Source: Pseudomonas tolaasii NCPPB 2192 (GTDB taxonomy: Bacteria > Pseudomonadota > Gammaproteobacteria > Pseudomonadales > Pseudomonadaceae). From it: a stretch of DNA of 64,000 nt. The stretch is from NCBI RefSeq assembly GCF_002813445.1, contig NZ_PHHD01000001.1:4588001-4652000 (forward strand). Direction: 5' to 3'. The notes under the pieces were generated by a model. That model was not told where the DNA came from and made no database searches. It saw nothing but the letters and a program-made list of their open reading frames with translations. Below, one piece after another: positions 36,801 through 51,800 of this stretch. The position numbers and the translations under genes were made by a program. Each line of letters opens with the position of its first letter. The stretch's first letter is position 1.

Positions 36801-39800
36801 CGTGGTTACCTGAACCGCCCGGAACTGAATGCCGAGCGCTTTATTGCCGACCCGTTCAGCGGGCGTGCCGATGCCCGCCTGTACAAGACCGGTGACCTGG
36901 GCCGCTGGTTGGCAGACGGCAGCATCGACTACCTGGGGCGCAATGACGACCAGGTAAAAATCCGTGGTTTCCGTATCGAACTGGGGGAAATCGAGGCGCA
37001 TCTCGCGGCCTGTGAAGGTGTGCGTGACGCGGTGGTCATTGCTCGCGAAGACCAGCCCGGCAACAAGCGCCTGGTTGCCTACGTGATCGCGGCCGATGGC
37101 GCCGAACCTGTGGCGGCCGACCTGCGCCAGCAGTTGCTGGTGTCCCTGGCCGATTACATGGTGCCCAGCGCATTTGTGATGCTTGAGCGCTTGCCGTTGA
37201 CCACCAACGGCAAGCTTGATCGCAAAGCCTTGCCGGCGCCGGATGGTGACGCCCTGGCGCGGCGCGAATACGAGCGGCCGGAGGGGGAAGTGGAGCACAC
37301 CCTCGCCGCACTCTGGCAAGAGTTGCTGGGCGTGGAGCGGGTGGGGCGACACGACAACTTCTTCGAGCTGGGCGGCCATTCGCTGTTGGCGGTGAAGTTG
37401 ATCGAACGCATGCGCCAGCTCGAACTGAGCGCCGACGTGCGCGTCCTCTTTGGCCAGCCGACGTTGGCGGCCCTGGCGGCCGCCGTGGGCGGCCATACGC
37501 AGCTATTGGTGCCGGCCAACCGGATCGAGCCGGGCTGCGAGCACATCACTCCGGACCTGCTGCCCCTGGCCGAACTGGACCAAAACAGCATCGACCGCAT
37601 CGTCGCCGGCGTGCCTGGCGGCGTGCGCAATGTGCAGGATATCTACAGCCTGGCACCGCTGCAGGACGGTATGTTCTACCACCACCTGGCGGCGGATCAG
37701 GGTGATGCTTACCTGCTGCACATGCTGTTTTCGTTTACCGGCCCCGAACCGCTCAACCTGTTCGCCAGGGCCCTGCAAAGCGTGATCGACCGCCACGACA
37801 TCCTGCGCAGCAGTATCGCCTGGGAAGGGCTCGTGGAGCCTGTGCAAGTGGTATGGCGCCAGGCTTCGCTGGGCCTGGAGCAAGTGGCCATCGACCCGGC
37901 GGAAGGAGACGTGCTGGCGCAACTGCACAGCCGGTTCGACCCGCGCCACTATCGCCTGGACATGAGCCGTGCTCCGCTGATGCATTTGGCCTACACCGAG
38001 GACAGCGCCAACCAGCGCTGGGTCGGCATTCTTTTGTTCCACCACATGGTGCTCGACCATACCGCGCTGGAGGTGCTGATTGAGGAAGTCCAGGCCAGCC
38101 TCAAAGGTCAGAGCGCACAGTTGCCGCCGTCGATTCCTTACCGCGAGCATGTGGCGCAGTCGCGCCTGGGCGCCGATCGTCAGGCCCATGAAGCGTTCTT
38201 CGGCGCAATGCTGGGTGATATCGACGAACCGACCCTGGCGTTCGGTCTGCAGAATGTGCAGGGCGACGGCAGAGGGGTCGAGGAATCTCACCTGATGCTC
38301 GACAGCGTCCTGGGCGGGCGGCTGCGTGAGCAGGCGCGGGTGCTTGGGGTCAGCGCCGCGAGCCTGATGCACCTGGCGTGGGGCCAGGTGCTGGCGCAGG
38401 TCAGTGGCCGTGATGATGTGGTGTTCGGCACGGTACTGCTGGGCCGCTTGCAAGGCGGTGAAGGGGCAGGGCGTGCGCTGGGCCTGTTCATCAACACGTT
38501 GCCGTTGCGTGTGAGCATCGGCGCCCACGGAGCTCGCGAAGCCGTGCGTGCCACTCACACGCAACTGGCGCAACTGCTGGCCCATGAACACGCGTCCCTG
38601 TCGCTGGCCCAGCATTGCAGCGGCATGCCGGCGGCGCAGGCGTTGTTCAACACCTTGCTCAACTACCGCCACAGTGCAGCCGCGCAAGTCTCTACCGCAG
38701 ACATTGCCGCGTGGGACGGCATTCAGGCGCTGAGCATGGAAGAGCGCACCAACTATCCGCTGGTGCTTAACGTCGATGACTTCGGCAGTGGCTTTCAACT
38801 CAATGCCCAGGCGCTGGCCGGGATTGGTGCGCTGCGCGTGTGCGTCTATATGCAAGCGGCGCTGCAGCAGTTGGTCGATGCCCTGGAGCACGCACCCGGC
38901 ACGCCGTTGCATGACCTGTCGGTCTTGCCCGAGGCTGAGCGTCAGGAGCTGCTGGAAGCCTTCAACGACAGCGAACGTCCGTTCCCGCAGACTTCGACCA
39001 TCCACGCGCTGTTCGAGGCTCAGGCACGTACCCGGCCCGATGCTGTAGCCGTGGTTCACGGTGAGCAGTCGTTGAGCTATGCGCAATTGAACCGGCGCGC
39101 CAACCGCTTGGCCCACCACCTGATCAGCCTGGGTGTGCAGGCCGGTGACAGTGTTGCCATTCTGCTGGAGCGCTCCGTGGACTTGCTGGTCAGCCAACTG
39201 GCGATCAGCAAGGCAGCGGCGGTATATGTGCCGCTGGATGTCAACGCTCCCGCCGACCGTCAAACCTTCATGCGCCAGGACAGCGGCGCGCAGTGGCTGC
39301 TCACCACCAGCGCCCATCAAGCCCCCGAGGGCGGCGGGCACCTGGAACTGGACAGCCTCGATCTGAGCGATGCCCCGGTTCACGACCCGGCGTTTGAACA
39401 GTCTGCCGAGTCGGTCGCCTACATCATGTACACCTCCGGCTCCACCGGCGTGCCCAAGGGCGTGCTGGTGCCGCACCGGGGAATCACACGGCTGGTGATC
39501 AACGGCGGTTATGCCGATTTCAATCCCCATGACCGTATCGCCTTTGCCTCCAACCCGGCGTTCGACGCCAGCACCATGGACGTCTGGGGCGCTTTGCTCA
39601 ATGGCGGCCAAGTGGTGGTGATTGACCACGACACGTTGCTTGACCCGCTGCGTTTTGGTGCGGTGTTGAGCGAGTCGGCGGCCACGATCCTGTTCACCAC
39701 CACGGCGCTGTTCAATCAGTACGTACAGCTGATTCCCGATGCCCTCAAGGGCTTGCGCATGCTGCTGTGCGGCGGTGAACGCGCGGATCCGGCGGCGTTC

Positions 39801-42800
39801 CGCAGCCTGCTGGAACATGCGCCGAAGTTGCGTCTGGTGCATTGCTACGGCCCGACCGAAACCACCACCTACGCCACCACGTTTGAAGTGCGCGCGCTGG
39901 CCGACGATGCCGAGAGCGTGCCGATCGGCGGGCCGATTTCCAATACGCGCATTTACCTGCTCGATCAACGCCAGCAGCCGGTGCCGTTGGGCGTTGTCGG
40001 GGAGATCTACATTGGCGGCCAAGGCGTCGCCAAGGGTTACCTGAACCGGCCTGAGCTGACCGCCGAGAAATTTATCCAGGACCCGTTCAGCCGTGAGCCT
40101 GGCGCGTTGATGTACCGCACGGGCGACCTTGGCCGCTGGTTGGCCAAGGGCGAACTTGACTGCCTGGGCCGTAATGACGACCAAGTGAAGATCCGTGGTT
40201 TCCGCATTGAACTCGGCGAGATCGAAAACCGCCTCGGCGAACACCCGCAGATCAACGAGGTGGTGGTGCTGGCCCGAGAGGACGAGCCGGGCAGCAAGCG
40301 CCTGGTGGCTTACTTAACCGAGCACCAGGCGTTGGACATCCAGGCCCTGCGCACCTGGCTGCAGGAGCAACTGCCGGAATACATGGTGCCGCGTGCCTAC
40401 GTGCGCCTCGACCACCTGCCGCTGACCAACAACGGCAAGGTGGACCGCAAAGCGCTGCCGATTCCGGATCAGCAGGCCTTGCTCAGCCGTGGCTATGAAG
40501 CGCCCCAGGGCGAGGTGGAAGTGGCGCTGGCGCAGATCTGGAGCCAGTTGCTCAAGGTCGAGCAGGTCGGGCGTGATGATCACTTCTTCGAGCTGGGCGG
40601 GCATTCGTTGCTGGCCATGCGTCTGATTTCCCAGGTGCGCGTGCACCTGGGGGTGGAGCTGGACCTCGCAGCGCTGTTTGCCCATCCGCAACTCTCGGCC
40701 CTCGCCCAGGCGGTGGCCAAGGCGGGGCGCAGCAGTTTGCCGCCGATTGTGCCGGTGTCCCGTGAAGAGGCGCTGCCACTGTCGTTTGCCCAGCAGCGCC
40801 TGTGGTTCCTGGCGCAGATGGACAATGCGGGCGCCGCCTACAACATGCCGGTTGGCCTGGGTCTGCGTGGTGCGCTTGATGCGTTGGCGCTGGAGCGCGC
40901 CCTGGCGCAGATCGTCAGCCGGCATGAAGTGCTGCGCAGTGTGTTTGTGGTCGATAACGATGAGCCGCAGTTGGTCATCACCCCGGTCGAAGGCGCCTTT
41001 GTGCTTGAACACAATGACCTGCGCGAGCTGGCCGATGCGCCGCAGCAATTGCAGGCTTTGACCGAGCACGAAGCGCTGGCCCCGTTTGACTTGGTCAACG
41101 GGCCGTTGCTGCGCGCGCGCCTGGTGCGCATGGGGGAGGAACACCACGTACTGCTGTTGACGATGCACCATATTGCTTCTGACGGTTGGTCGATGGGCGT
41201 GCTGACCCGCGAGCTGATGGCGCTGTATGGCGCCTTCAGCCAGGGCCTGGCCGACCCGTTGCCGCCGCTGGGCCTGCAATACGCCGACTTCGCCGTGTGG
41301 CAGCGCCGCTGGTTGAGCGGCGAGGTGTTGCACCAGCAAAATCTGTATTGGCAACAGGCGCTGGCCGGTGCGCCGGCCATGTTGACGCTGCCCACCGACC
41401 GCCCGCGTCCCGCGCAGCAGGACTTCTCCGGTGCGGTGTTGAACCTGCAACTGGATGCCGGGTTGACCCAGGGCCTCAAGACCCTCAGCCAACGCCATGG
41501 CACTACGCTGTACATGACGCTGCTGGCGGCATGGGGCGCGTTGCTCAGCCGTCTGGCCGGGCAGGATGAAGTGGTGATCGGCTCACCGGTGGCCAACCGC
41601 AACCGCGTCGAGGTCGAAGGCCTGATCGGTCTGTTCGTCAACACCCTGGCGGTGCGTATCGACGCCTCGGGTGAACCGACCGTGCAAACCCTGCTGGCGC
41701 GGGTCAAGGCCCAGACGCTGGGCGCGCAGGCCCACCAGGACCTGCCGTTCGAGCAGGTGGTGGATATCATCAAACCGGTGCGCAGCATGGCCTACAGCCC
41801 GGTCTTCCAGACCATGCTGACGTGGCAGAACAACGAAAGTGTGGCACCGGTACTCGGTGACCTGGTGCTGGAAGGCAGCGGCCAGATCAACAGCGCGGCG
41901 AAGTTCGACCTGTCGCTGGAGCTGTGCGAGGCCCAGGGCCAGATCATCGGCTCCCTGAGCTACGCCACGGCGTTGTTTGATGCGCCGACCCTGACCCGTC
42001 ACCTCGGCTACCTCGAGCGCCTGTTGCGCGCCATGGTCGCCGACGATCAGACGCAGCTTGCCCGCGTGCCGCTGCTCGATGAAGACGAGTGCCAACAGCA
42101 ACTGGCCGGTCTTGGCGGCCTGCGCACGGCTTTGCCGGCCGCCACGGTGCACAGTCTGTTCGAGGCTCAGGCGCTGCGCACACCGGATGCCCGTGCCGTG
42201 CAGGCCGGCAACGGTTCACTGAGCTACCGCGAGCTTAACGAGCGCGCCAACCGACTGGCCCACCACTTGCGCGAGCTTGGCGTACAGCCGGATGCCCGTG
42301 TGGCGATCTGCGTGGAGCGCAGTACCGAGCTGGTTGTCGGTTTGCTGGCGATTCTCAAGGCCGGCGGCGCCTACGTGCCGATCGACCCGAACTATCCGCT
42401 GGAGCGCATTCACTACATGTTGCACGACAGCGCCCCGGCGGCGTTGCTGGTGCACAGCGTGACCGCACACCTGGCCGGCGAGCCGGGCCTGCCGGTGGTC
42501 GACCTTGACCGTGATGACGCGTACGCCCCGCACCTGCACAACCCGCAGGTGGCCGAACTGACGGCCACACACTTGACCTATGTGATCTACACCTCGGGCT
42601 CCACCGGCCAGCCCAAGGGCGTCATGGTCGAGCATCAGGGCGTGGTCAACATGCTCGGCTGGTACATCGACGACGTCGGGCTGGATGCCGACGATGCAGT
42701 GTTGTTGCTGACCTCCCACAGCTTCGACCTGACCCAGAAAAACATCTTCGCCAGCCTGGCCGTGGGTGCCACCTTGCATCTGGCGGACAGCCCGTTTGAT

Positions 42801-45800
42801 CCTTCAAGCATCGTGCGCCAGATCAGTGATCAGGTGATCACCCACATCAACCTGGCCCCCAGCGCGTTCTATGCGCTGATCGACGCCGATCAGCAGTGCG
42901 CCCTGAGCCAGCTGCGCCGCGTGGTGCTGGGCGGCGAGCCGATCAAGCTGTCGCAATTGGAAAAACTGCAGGTGCCGCGCCCGCAATTCATCAACAGTTA
43001 TGGCCCGACCGAATGCAGCGACGTGGTCGCCTGGCATGCGGTCGACGCTGACCTGAGCCGCTACGGTGTCGCAGATATTCCGCTGGGCCGGCCATTGCGC
43101 AACCTCACGCTCTACGTGCTGGACGCCTACGGGCAACGGGTGCCGACGGGCAGCGTGGGTGAGCTTTACATCGGCGGCGCCGGTGTGGCGCGCGGTTACC
43201 TCAACCGTGAAGCGCTGACCGCCGAACGCTTCCTGGACGACCCGTTCACGCCGGGCGGACGCATGTACCGCACCGGTGACCTGGTGCGTTACCGCGCTGA
43301 CGGCACGCTCGACTATCTGGGCCGTAACGACGACCAGGTCAAGATCCGCGGCCTGCGCATCGAGCTGGGTGAAATCGAAGCGCTGCTCGCGGCTCACCCC
43401 GAAGTGACCGAGGCTGCGGTACTGGTACGTGATGAGCGGCTGGTGGCCTATTTCACTGGCCTCACGCCACAGATCGAAGACCTGCGCGCCTGCCTGCAAA
43501 GCGCACTGCCGGAGTACATGGTGCCGTCGGCCTATGTGCAACTTGAGGCGTTGCCCTTGAACCCCAACGGCAAGCTGGACCGCAAGGCACTGCCGGCGCC
43601 GGGTCTCGACGCAGTGGTCAGCGGTGTGTATGAAGCGCCCGAGGGCGAGATTGAAGCCACCCTGGCGCATATCTGGCAGGACCTGCTGGGGCTGGAGCAG
43701 GTTGGTCGGCAAGGGCATTTCTTTGATTTGGGCGGTCATTCGCTGTTGGCGATGCGCCTGATTTCCCAGGTGCGCCAGCGTCTGGGTGTGGAACTGGCCC
43801 TGGCCGATCTGTTTGCCCACCCGCAACTGGCCGCATTGGCCCAGGTGCTGGCACAGGCGTCCCGCAGCACCTTGCCGGCGATTTTGCCGGTGCCGCGCAA
43901 CCAGGACTTGCCGCTGTCGTTTGCCCAGCAGCGCCTGTGGTTCCTGGCGCAGATGGAAGGTGCCAGCACCGCCTACAACATGCCGATTGCCCTCAGGCTG
44001 CGCGGTCACCTGGATGCCGATGCGCTGGAGCGCGCGCTCACCGCCATCGTGGCGCGCCACGAAGCCCTGCGCAGTCGTTTCGTGCACCACAACAGCGATG
44101 CGCTGGTGCGTATCGATCCGGCCGAGCGTGCCTTTGCGCTGCGACGTCTGGACGTTGACAGTGAGGCCGCGCTGCAAGCGCACATCAGCGCCGACGCGCT
44201 GCAACCGTTCGACCTGGAACAGGGGCCGCTGATTCGTGCGCAGCTGTTGCAGCGTGGCGACGACCATCACGTGCTGTTGTTGACCATGCACCACATCGTT
44301 TCCGATGGCTGGTCAATGGGCGTGCTGACCCGTGAATTGATGGCGCTGTACGAGGCCTTCCGTCACGGCCAGCCGGACCCGCTGCCGCCGCTGGCCCTGC
44401 AATACGGCGATTTTGCCGTGTGGCAGCGCCGCTGGTTGAGTGGCGAGGTATTGCAGCAACAGAGCCAGTACTGGCAGCAAGCGCTGGCGGATGCACCCGC
44501 CTTGCTGATGCTGCCCACCGATCGCCCACGCCCGGCGCGCCAGGACTACAGCGGCGCGACCCTGACCCTGTTACTCGACGTCAACCTTACCGCCGGGCTC
44601 AAGGCCTTGAGCCAGCGCCACGGCACCACGCTGTACATGACCATGATGGCCGCGTGGGGCGCGTTGCTCTGCCGTCTGTCCGGCCAGGATGAGGTGGTGA
44701 TCGGTTCGCCGGCCGCCAACCGCATGCGTGCCGAAGTCGAAGGTCTGATCGGCTTGTTCGTCAATACCCTGGCTGTGCGTATCGGTGCGGGCGAGGACCT
44801 GACCGTCGCCGCCTTGCTGGCGCATGCCAGGGACCGCACGCTGGCAGCGCAGGCCCATCAGGACTTGCCGTTCGAGCAGGTGGTGGAAGTGGTCAAACCA
44901 GCGCGCAGCCTGGCCCATAGCCCGGTGTTCCAGACCTTGCTGACCTGGCAGAACAGCGACGGCCCAAGCCTGGTCATGGGTGACCTGCAGTTCGAAGCGG
45001 TCGGTGAAACCAGTCACTTTGCCAAGTTCGACCTGTCCCTGGACCTGGGTGAAGTGCAAGGCCACATCGCCGGTAACCTGGAGTACGCCACGGCGCTGTT
45101 CGACGAAACCACCCTGCAACGGTACCTGGGGTATTTCGAGCGACTGCTGCACGCGATGGTCGCCGATGACCAGGCGCAGTTGGCGCATATTGCCCTGGTG
45201 GATGAGGACGAGCGCGATTACCTGCTGCACGCCCTCAACAATACCGAGGTCGCCTATCCGCACGAGGCCACTGTTCACCAACTGTTTGAAGCCCAGGTCG
45301 AGACCACACCGCAGGCCATTGCGGTGGCGTTCGGATCGCAGCGCATCAGTTATGCCGAGCTCAACCGCCGGGCCAACCGCCTGGCGCATCACCTGATCGG
45401 CCTGGGCATTGGCCCCGACGAGCGCGTGGCGATCTGCGCCGAGCGCGGCGATGAAGTGTTGGTGGGCCTGCTCGGGGTGCTCAAGGCCGGCGCCGCTTAT
45501 GTGCCGCTGGACCCCAATTACCCGCCGGAGCGCCTGGCTTACATGATCGCCGACAGTACGCCGTCGGCGGTGCTGACCCAGCGTCCGTTGCAGGACCGCC
45601 TGCCGGCCCTGGCGATTCCGAGCGTGTTGCTGGATGAACCGGTCAACGGCGCCGAACATAACCCGGTGGTGCCGGGCCTCAATGCCCGTCACCTGGCGTA
45701 TGTGATCTACACCTCCGGCTCCACCGGCAACCCCAAAGGGGTGATGATCGAACACCGCGGGCTGGTCAACTACAGCCTCGACGCCGCGCGCTTGTTCGGC

Positions 45801-48800
45801 TTGACGCCGCAGGACACCGTGTTGCAACAGAACACGCTGAACTTCGACCTGTCGGTGGAGGAGATCTTCCCGGCCCTGTTGGCGGGCGCGACCCTGGCGC
45901 CCAGCCGCCATGTGTTCGGCACCGAGGCCGCGCGGGACCCGGCCATTACGCCGACCTTCCTGCACTTGACGGCCGCTCACTGGCACACCCTGGCCGCCGA
46001 ATGGCATCACAACCCACAGCAGGCCCAGGACCATCTGCGCGATGTGCGCTTGATCAACGTGACCGGCGATGCGCTGTCGGCGCAAAAACTCAAGCTCTGG
46101 GACGAGTCGCGCCCGGCCCATGTACGGTTGATCAACACTTACGGCCCGACCGAAGCGACGGTGTCCTGCACCACGGCTTACGTGAGCTACACCGGCGACA
46201 TCAACGGCAACACCACCATCGGCAAGCCGATGGCCAACACCCGCATTTACCTGCTCGACAGCCGGCAGCAGCCGGTGCCATTCGGTGTGGCGGGGGAGAT
46301 TTTCATCGGTGGCGACGGCGTGGCACGCGGTTACCTGAACCTCGACGTGATCAGCGCCGAACGCTTTATTGCTGACCCGTTCAGCCCGGTACCGGGTGCG
46401 CGGATGTACAAGACCGGTGACCTGGCACGCTACCTTGTGGATGGCTCCATCGAGTACCTGGGCCGTAACGACTTCCAGGTCAAGGTGCGCGGTTTCCGCA
46501 TCGAGCTGGGCGAAATCGAATCGCGCCTGGGCAACTGCGCCGGCGTCAAGGAAGTTGCGGTGATTGCGCGCGAAGACCGTCCGGGTGAGAAACGCCTGGT
46601 GGCCTACGTGGTGCCGCATGCCGGGGTCGAGCTGAGCGCCGCCGGTTTGCGCAGCTATTTGGCGCCGTTGCTGGCCGAATACATGATTCCGTCAGCCTTC
46701 GTCACCCTGGAGGCGCTGCCGCTCACGCCGAACCGCAAACTGGACCGCAAAGCCTTGCCGGCGCCGGATCAGTCGGCGGTGGCGAGCCGTGATTACCAGG
46801 CGCCGCAAGGGCTTGTCGAACGCCGTCTGGCGCTGGTGTGGGAGCAGGTGCTGCAGCTGGAACAAGTGGGGCGGCATGACAACTTCTTTGAACTCGGCGG
46901 CCATTCGTTGCTGGCGGTCAAGCTGGTGGAGCGCATGCGCCAGGAAGACCTGCGGGTCGACGTCGGTGCCCTGTTTACCCACCCGACCCTTGCCGGGTTG
47001 GCCAGCGTCGTCGGCAGCAGCCGCGCGCTGGTGATTCCGGCCAATACCATTGAGGCTGACTGCCGACGCATCACGCCTGAGTTGCTGCCGCTGGCCGGCC
47101 TCAGCCAGGACGAGATCGACAGCGTCGTTGCCAGCGTGCCGGGCCAATTGGCCAACGTACAGGACATCTACGGCATGACGCCGTTGCAGGAAGGCATCCT
47201 GTACCACCATCTGTTGGCGGATGAGGGCGACTTGTACCTGGAGCAGGCGTCGTTCAATTTCGACAGCCGCGAGCGCCTCGAAGCCTTTGCCCAAGCCCTG
47301 CAAGGCGTGGTCGAGCGTAACGACATCCTGCGCTCCACCATGCGCTGGGAAGGCTTGAGCGAGCCGGTGCAGGTGGTGTTGCGCCATGTGCCGTTTGCCC
47401 TGGAAGAGTTGCACCTGGACGCCGAAGGCGATGCCGGTGCGCAACTGCGTGAGCGTTTCAACCCGCAGCATTTCCGCATGGACCTGCGCGACGCGCCGCT
47501 GATGCGCCTGGTGTGTGCTTATGACGGTGCACAACAGCAGTGGTGTGCGCTGCTGATGTTCCACCACATGCTGTTCGACCATGTCGCCATGGACCTCTTG
47601 CAGTACGAGTTGCAGGCGTTCCTCACCGGTCAGCAAGACCGTTTGAGTGCGCCCGTACCGTACCGCAACTATGTGGCCCAGGCGCGCCTGGGCCTGACGG
47701 AGCAGGAGCATGAAGCGTTTTTCAGCGCGATGCTGGCGGACATCGACGAGCCGACCTTGCCGTTTGGCCTGCACGATGTGCAAGCCGGCGGCACACTGGA
47801 AGCGGCGCAACTGCTGGTGGACGAAGGCCTCGGCCAGCGTCTGCGCAGCGCCGCACGGCAACTGGGCGTCAGCGCCGCGAGCCTGATGCATGTGGCCTGG
47901 GCGCAGGTACTGGCGCACGTCTGCGGCCAGGATGAGGTGGTATTCGGCACCGTGCTGATGGGCGGGCTGCAGGGTGGTGAGCGAGCCTTGGGGCTGTTCC
48001 TCAATACCTTGCCGTTGCGCGTCAGCGTGGGCGCCGAAGGCGCACAGGCCGGGGTCAAGGCCACCCACGCCCGCTTGAGCACGTTGCTCGGTCATGAACA
48101 CGCGTCTCTGGCCCTGGCCCAGCGTTGCAGCGGGGTTGCCGCCCCGGCGCCGTTGTTCAGTGCCTTGCTCAACTACCGTCACAGTGCCGGCGCCGCCTCC
48201 AGTGAAGACCTCGCGGTCTGGACCGGCATCCACGCGCTGGGCGGTGAAGAGCGCAGCAACTACCCGCTGTCGCTGGACGTCGATGATTTTGGCCACGCCT
48301 TCGCCCTGACTGTTCAGGTCAGCCCGGAAGTCGGCGCGCAACGGGTCTGTGGCTATATGCACGGCGCACTCGACAGCCTGGTGGATGCCCTGGAACGTAC
48401 CCCGGACGCATCGCTGAGCAGCCTGGAGATCCTGCCGCTGGCCGAACGTCAGCAGGTGCTGCTGGACTTTAACCAGACCCACACCGACGAGCCTCAGGAT
48501 CAATTGATCCACGGCCTGTTCGAGGCCCAGGTACTGCGTAACCCCGGCGCGATTGCGCTGGAGTTCGACGGCCAGGCCCTCAGTTACGCCGAGCTCAATG
48601 CCCAGGCCAACCAGTTGGCCCATCATTTGATTGCCCTCGGTGTGCAGCCTGACGACCGTGTCGCCATCGCGCTGGAACGCGGGATGCAGATGGTGGTGGC
48701 CTTGCTCGCCACCCTCAAGGCCGGTGCTGCGTACGTACCGCTCGACCCGGCTTACCCGCCGCAACGTCTGGCTTTCATGCTCGGCGACAGTGCGCCACGG

Positions 48801-51800
48801 GTGTTGCTCAGCGAATACGCGGTGCTGCCGCTGCTCGGCACGCTGGCGCAGGCCATGCAGGTGGTGACCTTGAACAGCGTGCTCCAACCCTGGCGCGCGC
48901 TGGGCACGCACAACCCGCAGCCTGCGCAATTGGGGCTGGCCAGCGAACACCTGGCCTATGTGCTCTATACCTCCGGTTCGACCGGCACGCCGAAGGGCGT
49001 GATGATCGAGCATGCCGGCCTGTGCAATGAAATCCAGGCGATTCGTGGCTTGACCGGCCTGGGGGCGGGGGATCGTGCGCTGCAATTTGCGACCATCAAC
49101 TTCGACGCCTCCATCGAAGAGATTTTTGGCGCGCTGACCTGCGGCGCCACGCTGGTGCTGCGCAGTGCCGACTGGTTGACCGATGCCGCGCAATTCTGGA
49201 GCCTGGCGACCCAGGCCCGGCTGTCGGTGATCAGCTTGCCGACCCGCTTCTGGCAAGGCCTGGCGGACGATCACAGCGCTGTCATTCCGGCTTCTGTGCG
49301 GGTGGTTGTGGTGGGTGGCGAAGAGCTGAGCCCGGAGGCGGTGCAGCATTGGTTCCTGCGCAGCGGCCACACGCCGCGTTTGCTCAATACCTATGGCCCC
49401 ACTGAAGCGACGATCATCGCAACCGCCAATGAGGTGTTGGCCGCCAACCCGCATCCACGTTCCATCGGGCGTCCGATCGCCAACACCCGCGTGTATGTGC
49501 TGGATGCCCATGGGCATCCGACGGGCCTGGGGGTGGCCGGTGAGATTCACCTGGCCGGTATCGGGATCGCACGTGGTTACCTCAACCAGCCGCAACTGAG
49601 CAGTGAGCGCTTCCTGGCCGACCCGTTCAGCGCTGGCCCGGGCCGCCTGTACAAGACCGGCGACCTTGGCCGTTGGTTGCCGGACGGCACCCTGGAATAC
49701 CTGGGTCGTAACGATGATCAGGTGAAAATCCGTGGTTTCCGTATCGAGTTGGGCGAAGTCGAAAGCGCGCTGCTGGCCTGTGAAGGCGTGCGTGAGGCCG
49801 TGGTCATGGCTCGCGACGACAGCGAAGGGCAGGTCGCCGGCAAGCAGTTGGTGGCTTACCTGTGCGGTTCGCCGGGCTCAATCGAGCAACTGCGTGAAGA
49901 ACTGCTGAGCCACTTGCCGCAGTACATGCTGCCCAGTGCGTATGTTCAACTGGACAGCTTGCCGGTGACACCGAACGGCAAACTCGACCGCAAGGCGTTG
50001 CCGGCGCCCGAGCAGTCGGTGCTCAGCCGCGACTATGCGGCGCCGGTCGGGGCGCTGGAAGAACGCCTGGCGGGCCACTGGGCCCACGTGCTGAAGCTGA
50101 CAAGGGTAGGGCGCCACGACAGTTTCTTTGAAATGGGCGGGCATTCGCTGCTGGCGATTCGTCTGGTCAGCCTGCTGACCCAGGACGACCTGCCGGTCAC
50201 CCTGGCGCAGTTGTTCCAGCATGCCAGCGTCGCGTCGATGGCCGCGCTGTTGCGCTTGCGCAGCGATGCGCCGGCACTCGAGCAAGGCCTGGTCACGGTA
50301 CGCGCCGGTGGTACCCAGGCGCCGTTGTTCCTGGTGCATGAGTTCAGCGGGCTTAACGTGTATTTCCCGGCGCTGGCCCGGCATGTGGATGCGGACATTC
50401 CGGTCTACGGTCTGGAGGGTGTGGCCTGGGGCGAGCCGCAGTTGCGGACCCTGGAATGCCTGGCGGCGCGGCATATCGACATGATGCGCAGCGTGCAGCC
50501 GCATGGCCCCTATCGTCTGGCCGGTTGGTCGTTCGGCGGGTTGCTGGCGTATGAAATCGCCGCGCAACTGATCGGCATGGACGAGCAGGTGAGTTTCCTC
50601 GGCCTGCTCGACACCCACGTGCCGCGCCTGGTCGATCAAGGCAAGGCGCGCTGGTCGGTGGCCCATGCCCACAGCCTGCACCTGCTCGAACAATGCCGTG
50701 CCTTCTGCCAGGTTCAAACACCGGTGGATGGGCAGGCGCTGGCCACCCTCATGCAGCTGGAGGGTGACGCGGCACGGATGGACTTTGACACCCTGTGGCA
50801 ACGCTGCCGCGACGCCGGCCTGCTGCAGCCGCAGTTGGCGGCGCTGTCCCGGGACGCCTTGTGGGCCTACCTGGACCGCGAAGTCTCCCACGGTCATGCG
50901 CAAGCCCATTACAGCTTGTTGCCGCTGACCATGGCGGTGCATTTGTTCACGGCCGAAGAACGCATGGATGAAGCCTCGCGCAGCAGTGACACGCTGGGTT
51001 GGGATCAGGTTGTGCCTTCGGGCCTGCTGCAGCGTATCAGGGTGCCGGGCGACCACCAGAGCATGATGCAGGCGCCGCACATCGAGGCGTTGGGTCAGGC
51101 CATCGGCGATGCCTTGAAGGCCTTGCCGGCAACACCGGCCAACACGCCTTACCAGCCGGTGCTGACGATTCAGAGCGGGCAGGCCGGGCAGGCACCGATC
51201 TTCTGCATTCCGGGCGCAGGCGACAGTGTCACGGGGTTTATCGGCCTGAGTGATGCGTTCGGGCCGGCCTGGCCGATCCATGGTCTGCAACCTCGCGGGC
51301 TGGACGCCAAGGCGCTGCCCCACAGCCGCGTGGAAACGGCGGCGCAGGCTTACCTGCAAGCGCTGGAACAACAATGTCCGAATGGGCCGGTGCATTTGCT
51401 CGGGCACTCTTTTGGCGGCTGGGTGGCTTTCGAGATGGCCCTGCGTCTGCAGGCCCAGGGGCGCGAAGTGTTGTCGCTGACCCTGGTCGACAGTGAGTCA
51501 CCGGGCAGTTCGGGCGTGGTCGGCAAGCCGTACACCGCAACCGGCGTGTTGCTGCGCCTGATCGAAACCCTGCAACTGGCGGCTGGGAAGCCATTCGGGA
51601 TTGATCAGCAGGCCTTTGCCGATCTGGATGAAGCGGCACAACTGGCCAGCTTGCACGCCGCCATGGTGCGCGTCGGCATGCTCTCGGCGCGCTCCACACC
51701 TGAGGTGATGCAAGGACCGGCGCGCGCCTTTGGTGCGGCGCTGCGCACGGTTTACCAGCCACGCCAGCGCTACAACGGCCCGGTGCGCCTGGTGTTGGCC

